10,625 nt of DNA, taken from Kmv42 sp040757455 (GTDB lineage Bacteria > Nitrospirota > Thermodesulfovibrionia > Thermodesulfovibrionales > SM23-35). The stretch spans positions 1 to 10,625 of the forward strand of contig JBFLXE010000095.1 of the NCBI GenBank assembly GCA_040757455.1. Direction: 5' to 3'. A model generated the notes under the pieces. The model was not told where the DNA came from. It made no database searches and was given only the letters and a program-made list of their open reading frames with translations. Made by a program: the position numbers and the translations under genes. Positions 1-5,569 of this stretch are shown piece after piece (within the stretch, counting starts at the first letter, position 1; every line of letters starts with the position of its first letter).

Positions 1-45
1 TTTGATTAAATATATCCCAAGACTCAATATATAAATGCTGATTGT

Positions 46-51
46 GAGAGG
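46..51 (+). promoter_or_regulatory. Ribosome binding site of the decayed MBL-fold gene
   Basis: GAGAGG lies 5 nt before the ATG at 57 and 8 nt before the ATG at 60. Either start gives the same metallo-beta-lactamase-like N-terminus. The intact site suggests the downstream fragment is the true beginning of a former gene, not a random internal piece. Confidence 0.45.
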
Positions 52-56
52 AATGG

Positions 57-213
57 ATGATGGTCACGGTCACCGTATATGACGGGGCGGATACAATCGG
101 CGGGAATAAAATTCTGCTGGAAGATCAGGGAATTAACATCTTTTTTGACTTTGGCATAAATTTCAACCTTCGTAACAAATACTTTTGAAGAGTACTTAGT
201 TCGGCGTAGCTAA
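57..213 (+). pseudogene. MBL-fold metallo-hydrolase, N-terminal remnant with frameshift
   Basis: From the ATG at 57 (or 60) the translation begins MMVTVTVYDGADTIGGNKIL and continues with a beta strand ending in FFDFGINF. This is the opening beta-hairpin typical of RNase J-like or archaeal-type metallo-beta-lactamase-fold hydrolases (…D/G-x-IGGNKI-L-L…, then …DFG). The frame reaches TGA at 186-188. Skipping one T there restores EEYLVRRS, which continues the family pattern KYFEEYL, before a second stop (TAA, 211-213). The active-site HxHxDH motif expected further downstream is absent, so no enzyme can be made. The likely history is a one-base insertion in a gene that was then largely deleted. 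A sequencing error is possible for the first shift but does not explain the missing remainder. Family assignment rests on the short N-terminal pattern only. Confidence 0.5.
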
Positions 214-481
214 GGCGATCCAGGACTCATCGAAATCAGACTTTGAAAAGGAGGTATGCTATCTCATTCCGAAGGAAGAAAGCGATGGGCTTCTTCAGTC
301 TGGCAATTACAGGAAATTTGAAGCAAAACAACGTCCTTTTAAGGTATACGTTTACATATCTGATGCTGACAGATTGGGTCGAAGCGTTCAGCCATTCGTG
401 CAGGCGAGGTTCAACGTTACTCGGCAGGTATCAATAGAATCGGCTATTTTTTTGGAAAATTTTATGTATAATCTGGGTTAA
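200..481 (+). pseudogene. C-terminal fragment of an unidentified protein, no start codon
   Basis: An open stretch of 93 codons runs from just after a TAG (197-199) to TAA (479-481). Its composition looks protein-like (for example FKVYVYISDADRLGRSVQPF and, near the end, SIESAIFLENFMYNLG), with alternating hydrophobic beta-type segments and charged loops. There is no ATG, GTG or TTG in the first 50 or so codons, so it is probably the tail of a gene whose front is lost or frameshifted. A GGAGG within it is simply the codons for Glu-Lys-Glu-Val and has no start at a usable distance. I do not recognise the family. It lies in a third frame relative to the two MBL remnant segments, so it could be another gene's tail joined by deletion, or a far downstream part of the same one. 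Confidence 0.35.
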
Positions 482-491
482 TCGAAGAAAA

Positions 492-520
492 ATGCAATAA
501 AATTCAGAATTGGTTATAAT
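492..520 (+). promoter_or_regulatory. Candidate sigma-70 promoter for the coaX operon
   Basis: A perfect TATAAT lies at 515-520. A 17-bp spacer upstream places the -35 at 492-497 (ATGCAA), which matches TTGACA at only three positions. The predicted start near 527 would give a leader of about 38 nt containing the AGGAG at 552-556. The region is AT-rich and lies in the only gap before the operon. The weak -35 suggests modest or activator-dependent expression. Confidence 0.35.
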
Positions 521-564
521 TTCTCTACCCAGGCAAATTAAAACCAAATGCAGGAGTTTCGAAG

Positions 565-1329
565 TTGTTCCTCATCGCCGTAGATATTGGCAACTCGTTG
601 ATTAATATAGGTTTTTTTGTTGAACAGCACCTATCGGTCCATAAAATCGAGGCATCGCCCCTGAAGATCCGGGAGGAATACGAGACAATTTTGAAAAAGT
701 TGCTGGAAAATCTTGGAGAAAAAAATATCACAGGAGTTATAATATCTTCTGTCGCACCCGGTCACACTATTGTCCTGAAGGAGGCCCTCAAGAGCATGAC
801 ATCCGTTGACCCGTTAATCGTGAGTTGGAGGATGAAGACAGGCCTATCATTTGCAATTCCACATCCAGAAAAGCTGGGTTCAGATAGAATCGCAAACGCG
901 GCGGCTGCTTACGAACTTTTCAGACGGCCTGTTGCTGCTATTGACACCGGTACGGCTTCAACGATAAGCATAGTCGGGGAAAAAGCCACTTTTGTAGGAG
1001 GAGCAATATTGCCCGGATTGAGATTGATGAACGAATCCCTCGCGCGTGGGACAGCTCAGTTGTCCGAAGTTCCATTGAGTCCTCCTGTATCGGCTCTGGG
1101 TACGGACACTGCGGGGTGTATCAAGGCAGGTTTGTTTTATGGTACTGCGGGGGCGATAGAGCGAATACTTGACGAAATAGAAAAGAAGATAGGCTACAGA
1201 GTCAAGGTAGTAGTGACCGGAGGTTATGGAGGAATGATTTCGAAGTTTTTGAAAAGGCAGAACAAAATAATGCCCCATCTCACACTTGAAGGATTGAAAA
1301 TATTGTATATGAGGAACAGGGATGCATGA
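565..1329 (+). CDS. coaX: Type III pantothenate kinase
   Basis: Predicted to phosphorylate pantothenate to 4'-phosphopantothenate, the first step of coenzyme A synthesis, in the cytoplasm. Type III enzymes belong to the ASKHA fold and commonly need a monovalent cation. The 254 aa match the usual length. Visible motifs are the phosphate-binding DIGNS at residues 7-11, the substrate/dimer motif GSDR at 105-108, the second phosphate loop DTGT at 127-130, GGAILPGL at 145-152 and TGG at 218-220. The start is TTG, supported by AGGAG 8 nt upstream and by the fact that the protein begins directly with the first beta strand (MFLIAVDIGNS). The nearest upstream ATG (548) is out of frame. The family's usual NTN after DxG is replaced by NSLIN, a mild divergence. 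It is the first gene of a four-gene run and overlaps the next by 8 nt. Confidence 0.93.
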   Translation: MFLIAVDIGNSLINIGFFVEQHLSVHKIEASPLKIREEYETILKKLLENLGEKNITGVIISSVAPGHTIVLKEALKSMTSVDPLIVSWRMKTGLSFAIPHPEKLGSDRIANAAAAYELFRRPVAAIDTGTASTISIVGEKATFVGGAILPGLRLMNESLARGTAQLSEVPLSPPVSALGTDTAGCIKAGLFYGTAGAIERILDEIEKKIGYRVKVVVTGGYGGMISKFLKRQNKIMPHLTLEGLKILYMRNRDA

Positions 1330-2344
1330 ACTGAGGAAGGACATTTTGCTTGGCAGATGGGTTGCCGTTCTTTCGGAATCCAAGGGACCTGCAGATTATC
1401 ATCTGTGGCGCGAAAACGACGATCGCCAGGAAGAGCATAATTGTATCCTCTGTCCAGGGCGGGAGGCCGAAACAGCACCCGAGATTACTTCCATGAGGAT
1501 ACCTAACTCGCCGGCAAACGCCCCGGGGTGGTGGGTTAGGGCTCTTCCGAGTTTCAAGCCAATATTTCAGATAGAAGGCGATCTGGGCAGAAAAGGCGTG
1601 GGCATTTATGACAAAATGAACAACATCGGCGCAAACGAGATACTTGTCGAGTCTCCCCAGCACGATGTAAGGCCCGAAGACATGGGCATTGAACAGATGA
1701 TTAGAGTTGTAACCTTATACAGGGCCCGTATTGCAGACCTTGAAAAGGATTCGCGGCTCAGATATATTTTAATATACAAAAATTCCGGGAAGGGAGCAGG
1801 GAGCACTGTTTCTCATCCTGTCTCGTACCTGATGGCAACGCCTGTGATCCCGAAGACAGTAAAGGATGAACTGGACAACGCGAAACAGTATTATGCGTAT
1901 AAAGAAAGGTGCATATTCTGTGATATTGTAGCAGAGGAACTCAGGGCGGGTGAAAGGATAGTACTTGAGACAGAAAAATTCCTTGCCTTTTGTCCTTACG
2001 CAGCCCAGTTTCCGTTCGAATCGTGGGTCATTCCCAAGAATCATAGTTGTGCTTTTCATGAGATATCAAATGACGAGATCGAAGATTTGGGTTTTGTACT
2101 GATGACCCTGTTGCAAAAATTGAGGAAGTTATTCGGAGAGCCGCCATTTAACTATTTTATTCATACGGCACCTAATATGGTGCCAAGAAGAAACCATTGG
2201 CATACCCTTGGTGAGGATTTTCACTGGCACCTGGAGATCATGCCTCGGCTTGTAAGAACAAGTGGATTCGAATGGGGTTCAGGATTCTATATCCTGCCTA
2301 CGTCGCCGGAGAATGCGGCAAAATACCTTAGGGAGGTTGAATAA
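1322..2344 (+). CDS. GalT-like nucleotidyltransferase homologue with altered catalytic histidine
   Basis: A two-HIT-domain protein of 340 aa, the size of bacterial galactose-1-phosphate uridylyltransferases, which exchange UMP between UDP-glucose and galactose-1-phosphate through a uridylyl-histidine. The first domain keeps the residues matching the E. coli zinc ligands: C41, C44 (CILC), H114 and H165. The second keeps residues matching the other metal site: H281, H301 and H303 (HWH). Pattern conservation is strong elsewhere (NSGKGAGS around 154-161, GFEWGSGFYILPT near the end). However, the signature HPHSQ or HPHGQ reads H165-P-V167-S-Y169, so both the nucleophilic His and the following Gln are gone. 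A classical ping-pong transfer is therefore unlikely. It may use another mechanism or substrate, or be a binding or regulatory relative. A second CxxC pair (C197, C200) lies between the domains. Its ATG overlaps coaX by 8 nt, implying translational coupling. Confidence 0.8.
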   Translation: MHELRKDILLGRWVAVLSESKGPADYHLWRENDDRQEEHNCILCPGREAETAPEITSMRIPNSPANAPGWWVRALPSFKPIFQIEGDLGRKGVGIYDKMNNIGANEILVESPQHDVRPEDMGIEQMIRVVTLYRARIADLEKDSRLRYILIYKNSGKGAGSTVSHPVSYLMATPVIPKTVKDELDNAKQYYAYKERCIFCDIVAEELRAGERIVLETEKFLAFCPYAAQFPFESWVIPKNHSCAFHEISNDEIEDLGFVLMTLLQKLRKLFGEPPFNYFIHTAPNMVPRRNHWHTLGEDFHWHLEIMPRLVRTSGFEWGSGFYILPTSPENAAKYLREVE

Positions 2345-2799
2345 TGGAAATCAAAAGTATTCTTTTCCCGACAGATTTTTCAGAAGGATCGTCTCAAGCA
2401 CTGTTGTATGCAGTTGACATCGCTAAGCGCTATGGATCCAGGCTTTATCTTATTCATGTCATTTATGATGTAGTAAAGGCTGCGGGATGGTATGTGCCAC
2501 ACATGTCGATGGACGAGCTTTACAAGGATATTGAAAAGAGTGCTCAAAAGGAGCTGGAGAGATTTGGCATCGAGGAACTGAGCGGATTGAAAAATATAGA
2601 AAGGCATATTATCAGGGGTGTTCCCCACGAGGAAATAGTCAACTTTACCAATAAGAACAAGATAGACCTTATTGTCATAGGTACGCACGGCAAGAAAGGC
2701 ATAGACCGGGTTCTTTTTGGCAGTACGGCTGCCCAGGTTGTGAGATTTGCACCGTGCCCTGTCCTGACGGTGAGGATACCTTTGTATCAATCTAAGTAG
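2344..2799 (+). CDS. Universal stress protein, UspA family, ATP-binding type
   Basis: A single-domain Usp of 151 aa, a typical length. Usp proteins are small cytoplasmic alpha/beta dimers linked to survival under stress or energy limitation. Visible features are the opening strand and loop ILFPTDFSEGS with D11, a second strand LYLIHV, and near the C-terminus the full nucleotide-binding pattern G113-x2-G116-x9-G126-S127. This indicates the ATP-binding subgroup rather than the non-binding UspA subgroup. The closing strand PCPVLTVR is typical. The ATG shares one base with the galT-like stop (TAATG), a strong sign of translational coupling. The biological partner cannot be told from sequence. Confidence 0.93.
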   Translation: MEIKSILFPTDFSEGSSQALLYAVDIAKRYGSRLYLIHVIYDVVKAAGWYVPHMSMDELYKDIEKSAQKELERFGIEELSGLKNIERHIIRGVPHEEIVNFTNKNKIDLIVIGTHGKKGIDRVLFGSTAAQVVRFAPCPVLTVRIPLYQSK

Positions 2800-2801
2800 T
2801 T

Positions 2802-3308
2802 ATGAGAGTTTATCTGTCAGAGAACGCATTCCTTGATCTCCTGCTCAGTTCGGCAGAAGTCTATAAGAGGGAGTGCCTTGGTTTTCTTCTGGGGTACAAA
2901 CTCGATGATAGGTTCATAATCGAGCACGCATTCAGCGTTCAGACCGCAAACAGAAGGCACAGGGGGGTCGTCTTCAACAAGAGAAATCACAAGAAGATAG
3001 ACCCCATCCTGAGCAGGTTTTCCAAACTGCAGAAGATAGGTGATTTTCATTCCCACACCCAGTTTGGTTTTACCAAGGGCCTTGCCATACCAAGTCCTGA
3101 TGATATTAAGGAAATGATGAGCGGAAATATTTATGTGATCGTTGCCATAAATAATAATGAAAAGACGATGCCGTGGAGTGAAAATAGAGACGGCACCGTT
3201 TCTGGCTCTATAGGCGATTTCTTTTTCAAGATTTCAGCACATTTTCTGAACGGCGACAGTGCAGTAAAAAGGGCAAAGATACACTGTCCCTTTCCACCGG
3301 GATTTTAA
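2802..3308 (+). CDS. JAMM/MPN (Mov34/PAD-1-like) metalloprotease-family protein
   Basis: A 168-aa single MPN domain. The JAMM zinc site appears complete: the upstream catalytic Glu is E24 in RECLGFLLGY, the zinc histidines are H83 and H85 (FHSH), and the rest is S98-P-D-D101 (SxxD). The spacing between the His pair and Ser is 12 residues, a little longer than usual. Prokaryotic JAMM proteins cleave isopeptide or C-terminal bonds of ubiquitin-like or sulfur-carrier proteins, or act in cysteine synthesis, but no such partner is visible here. The ORF starts 2 nt after the usp stop, so it belongs to the same operon. It lacks a signal peptide and membrane segments, so it is predicted cytoplasmic. 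Active-site residues are seen; the substrate is unknown. Confidence 0.8.
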   Translation: MRVYLSENAFLDLLLSSAEVYKRECLGFLLGYKLDDRFIIEHAFSVQTANRRHRGVVFNKRNHKKIDPILSRFSKLQKIGDFHSHTQFGFTKGLAIPSPDDIKEMMSGNIYVIVAINNNEKTMPWSENRDGTVSGSIGDFFFKISAHFLNGDSAVKRAKIHCPFPPGF

Positions 3309-3323
3309 GCTCATACATTTTAT

Positions 3324-3359
3324 GGGAGAAGTAAGAGCCTTCTTTCGCCCGGGTTTTTT
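3324..3359 (+). terminator. Weak terminator-like element after the JAMM gene
   Basis: GGG plus AGAAG (3324-3331) can pair with CTTCT (3339-3343) and CCC (3348-3350), leaving a four-base bulge, and is followed by a run of six T at 3354-3359. The stem is short and interrupted, so its strength is doubtful. Its place, in the only sizeable gap between the JAMM gene and the flavoprotein gene, supports a transcription boundary. Confidence 0.3.
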
Positions 3360-3403
3360 CTGTGTGTTACGTTTGAAGACCGGTTTTGTTGAGCCGTTTA
3401 CAG

Positions 3404-4501
3404 ATGAGGCAGAGTATTAAGGTCCTTGTTGTTGGAGGAGGTCCCGCAGGTGCGATAGCAGCGGGGACTCTTGCAGACAGCGGCGTTGAAACCATTTTGC
3501 TTGAACGAAACCCGGCCTTTAAGAAACCCTGTGGTGGCGGTATACCTTTAAGTGCCTTTGATGAATTGTCCATTTCCCCTGCAGGAATAAAGAAAGAAGT
3601 GAACCGTATAAGTATCATCTCTCCCAGTGGTGAAAAGCTTGATATCGGCCTGAAATTCGGGAAACTTGCCATAGTCGAAAGAGGGGACTTTGACCGATTG
3701 CTGAGAAGAGAAGCAGAGAGGAAGGGTGCTACAGTAATTCATGGAGAGTTCATTGCAATCACCAGGGATAGGAAAAGAAGATACGAAGTCGAGGCCCGTG
3801 TTGGGACAGAGAGGTTTGCGATTTTCGCGGAATACATTGTCGCCGCCGATGGAATAAATTCCTCAGTTAGAAGAACTTTGGGAATGAAGCCCCCTGCCGC
3901 GTTGTTTACTATGTCGGAACGTTTAGCAGATTTGCACTGTGAAGCATGTGAATTCTGGTTTGGATCATACCGCGCACCCGGATTTTACTCATGGGTTTTC
4001 CCCTCGGCAGACGGAATCTCTGTCGGCACCGGAAATCCTGAGGCTAGAAAGGTTCGCACTTTGTTAGAGACTTTCAAGCTGGAAAGAGGGATAACCCAGC
4101 AGGGAAACAAAAGGGTTTACAAAATACCGCTCTGGCAAGGTAATCTATATCATTGGGGAAGAATTCTCTTTGCTGGTGACTCGGCAGGCCAGGTCTTGCC
4201 CTTAACATTCGAAGGTATATACTACGCCATGAAAGCGGGTGAATTGGCGGCAAAGGCTGTCATCGAAGGAAAGGTTAGAAATTATAGAAAATTGTGGAAA
4301 GCAAGATTTGAAAAAAGGTTCGTCCTGATGGACAGGCTCAGAAGGTATTTCTTGAAGGATGATGCTTCTATAGAAAAACTGGTGGCTCTTCACAGGAGAC
4401 CCGAGGTTGTAAAGGCTTCTGAGCGGCTCTGGCTGTGCAAAGACAGCGGGAAGGAAAGCCTTTTTGAATACCTAAAGATATTTGGAAAAATCATACGTTG
4501 A
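3404..4501 (+). CDS. FAD-dependent geranylgeranyl reductase-family oxidoreductase
   Basis: A flavoprotein of about 365 aa from the para-hydroxybenzoate-hydroxylase-like superfamily. Relatives saturate double bonds of isoprenoid chains (archaeal lipids, chlorophyll phytyl tail, menaquinone tail). Visible are the dinucleotide motif GGGPAG (11-16), the ERN end of the second strand (34-36), the family signature KPCGGG (41-46), DG at 149-150, the WVFP strand before SVGTG (206-210), and the FAD-phosphate segment GDSAGQVLPLTFEGIYYAMKAG (258-279, whose YYAMK is characteristic). No membrane helix is seen. I chose the ATG at 3404, which starts seven residues before the first strand; a TTG at 3386 would add six residues. 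Neither has a convincing ribosome binding site. A quinone or lipid substrate is an inference. The gene overlaps the next by 4 nt. Confidence 0.85.
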   Translation: MRQSIKVLVVGGGPAGAIAAGTLADSGVETILLERNPAFKKPCGGGIPLSAFDELSISPAGIKKEVNRISIISPSGEKLDIGLKFGKLAIVERGDFDRLLRREAERKGATVIHGEFIAITRDRKRRYEVEARVGTERFAIFAEYIVAADGINSSVRRTLGMKPPAALFTMSERLADLHCEACEFWFGSYRAPGFYSWVFPSADGISVGTGNPEARKVRTLLETFKLERGITQQGNKRVYKIPLWQGNLYHWGRILFAGDSAGQVLPLTFEGIYYAMKAGELAAKAVIEGKVRNYRKLWKARFEKRFVLMDRLRRYFLKDDASIEKLVALHRRPEVVKASERLWLCKDSGKESLFEYLKIFGKIIR

Positions 4502-5259
4502 GCCTCAGAAGATTTCTTGTCTATTCCGTTACACTTCACACCTTATTCCTGATTGTCCTGTTTTTGACTTTACCCGTCCGTACTGACAGAGGAATTAGCG
4601 ATTCTTTTTTCACGAGGCTCATTGCCCCGGATGAACTGCTTGACAGAAAACCTCCTCCAGGTGTTAAACCTGCACCGGAATCCCGGCCAGCGGAAATTTC
4701 TCAGTCACTTCCAGCGCAGGAAAGAAGTGACAGGACAGGGCGGCAGGAAGAAGTTGCAGAAGGCTTGCCTGAAGAGATTGCGCAGGACCAAAGGGGACTC
4801 CAGCCTTCTCACAGCGACTTACCTCCTGTTTTGCCGCGGTCGCCCCAAAACCTCAGAGATAAACTCTTTGACAGAAGTGTTATTGGAGATATTGCTAAGA
4901 GGGAAAGACAAAAAGATAAGACATCCAGAACATTCAGCTTTGACGCAAAAGACTATAAGTTTCTCATTTATAACAGGAGGCTAAAAGAAAAGATCGAGAG
5001 TATATGGATTTATCCTCCTGAAGCAGCGGAAAAGGGAATCTACGGTGACCTTCTCATTAAATTCAGCATCAAAAAAAATGGCAGGCTTGGAGAGGTTGAA
5101 CTCTTGAGGACATCCGGTTACAGGAATCTGGATGACGCAGCAATGAAGGCTCTCATTGATGCCGAACCCTACTGGCCTCTTCCCGATGAATGGGGCATGA
5201 ATACCTATACAATAGTAGGGCATTTTGTTTATACTATTTATGGCTATTATGTGAGATGA
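4498..5259 (+). CDS. TonB-family energy transducer-like protein
   Basis: A 253-aa envelope protein with TonB layout: a short basic N-terminus (SLRR), one hydrophobic anchor at about residues 7-26, a Pro/Glu/Arg-rich periplasmic linker (about 50-120) and a C-terminal TonB-like domain at about 160-250. In that domain IESIWIYPPEAAEKGIYGDL, then IKKNGRLGEVELLRTSG and the DDAAMKAL helix fit the family pattern WxYPxxA…G…G…S-G…LD-AA. TonB proteins carry energy from ExbB-ExbD to outer-membrane receptors, but no exbBD or receptor is present here, so it may instead be a TonB/TolA-like envelope protein serving the upstream enzyme. The start is TTG at 4498 within TTGA, overlapping the previous stop. No other start leaves the anchor intact. 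Confidence 0.82.
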   Translation: MSLRRFLVYSVTLHTLFLIVLFLTLPVRTDRGISDSFFTRLIAPDELLDRKPPPGVKPAPESRPAEISQSLPAQERSDRTGRQEEVAEGLPEEIAQDQRGLQPSHSDLPPVLPRSPQNLRDKLFDRSVIGDIAKRERQKDKTSRTFSFDAKDYKFLIYNRRLKEKIESIWIYPPEAAEKGIYGDLLIKFSIKKNGRLGEVELLRTSGYRNLDDAAMKALIDAEPYWPLPDEWGMNTYTIVGHFVYTIYGYYVR

Positions 5260-5262
5260 AAG

Positions 5263-5484
5263 ATGAGGCCCAGACTTTATTTGAGAGTTGGAGATGTTGT
5301 GCGTCATATGCGCCACAGCACATGGGGAGACGGTGAGGTGATTGAAGAGAAACACTCATCCCTTCCGGGCGGCATGTGCATTGTAAGGATTCTCTTCCAG
5401 GATGGAATAGAGAGGTCGTTCATTAATGACCTTGATCATGAGTGCTGTTGCTATTATGCGGGGTTGCGGCACGCCAGATTTTAA
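5263..5484 (+). CDS. Small beta-domain protein, possibly DUF3553/CarD-Tudor-like
   Basis: A 73-aa protein starting 3 nt after the TonB-like stop. The pattern VGDVVRH…WGDGEVIEE…VRILFQDGIERSF resembles small Tudor-like or CarD N-terminal-like beta barrels (VRHPxWGxGxV…FxDGG), as in DUF3553-type proteins, some of which bind nucleic acid or RNA polymerase. The tail holds an unusual run of three cysteines (61-63) next to two tyrosines, plus C39, which could bind metal or form disulphides. No signal or membrane segment is visible. The fold is suggested by pattern only; the function is unknown. It is likely cotranscribed with the TonB-like gene. Confidence 0.6.
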   Translation: MRPRLYLRVGDVVRHMRHSTWGDGEVIEEKHSSLPGGMCIVRILFQDGIERSFINDLDHECCCYYAGLRHARF

Positions 5485-5523
5485 GAATAAGGTTAAGTTT
5501 TTTATCCTAAGGCTTTATTATCA

Positions 5524-5535
5524 AAGAATATTCTT
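5524..5535. promoter_or_regulatory. 12-bp perfect palindrome overlapping a -35 element
   Basis: AAGAATATTCTT is a perfect inverted repeat whose last two bases form the start of the TTGACA -35 at 5534. Its place would allow a dimeric repressor to block RNA polymerase. About two or three perfect 12-bp palindromes are expected by chance in a window this size, so the position is the main argument. Confidence 0.25.
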
Positions 5536-5562
5536 GACAAATTAGTCCTCCGGTGTTTAAAT
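5534..5562 (+). promoter_or_regulatory. Sigma-70-type promoter of the REC-HD-GYP/kinase operon
   Basis: A consensus TTGACA at 5534-5539, a 17-bp spacer, and TTAAAT at 5557-5562 as -10 (4 of 6 matches) with a TGn extension at 5554-5556. The predicted transcription start (about 7 nt past the -10) falls at 5569-5570, on the ATG of the downstream gene, so the transcript would have little or no leader. Confidence 0.6.
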
Positions 5563-5569
5563 TTTCTTA

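Noticed and set aside
203..214. GGCGTAGCTAAG, identical to bases 10420-10431 near the other end of the window, as a possible att-like direct repeat
   Set aside because: A shared 12-mer is expected a few times by chance between random positions in a window this size, and there is no integrase, tRNA or mobile gene between the copies.
247..258. Near-perfect Shine-Dalgarno AAAGGAGG followed by ATG at 256
   Set aside because: The spacing is only one base, and the ATG frame stops after about 20 codons. The motif is explained by Glu-Lys-Glu-Val codons of the overlapping fragment.
243..437. A 64-codon ORF starting at TTG with AAAGGAGG at its own start
   Set aside because: The Shine-Dalgarno-like bases are inside its first codons, so they cannot serve it. 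The translation is compositionally poor, while the overlapping frame (200-481) reads far more like protein.
467..472. A second TATAAT upstream of coaX
   Set aside because: No acceptable -35 at 16-18 bp; it lies in the end of the C-terminal fragment, and the TATAAT at 515 is better placed.
958..1383. A 141-codon minus-strand ORF opposite coaX and the galT-like gene
   Set aside because: It is antisense to two convincing genes, shows no recognisable motif and has no ribosome binding site or promoter.
2380..2790. A 136-codon minus-strand ORF opposite usp
   Set aside because: It mirrors the codon pattern of the clearly coding usp gene and has no family features.
3386..3403. Upstream TTG start for the flavoprotein
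   Set aside because: It adds only six residues before a Met placed at the usual distance from the first strand. Ribosome binding support is poor for both, so ATG was preferred, but TTG is not excluded.
5485..5523. Possible terminator between the 73-aa gene and the signalling promoter
   Set aside because: The T-run lies inside the putative loop rather than after a stem, and the complementary arms (AATAAGG/CCTAAGG) do not pair well.
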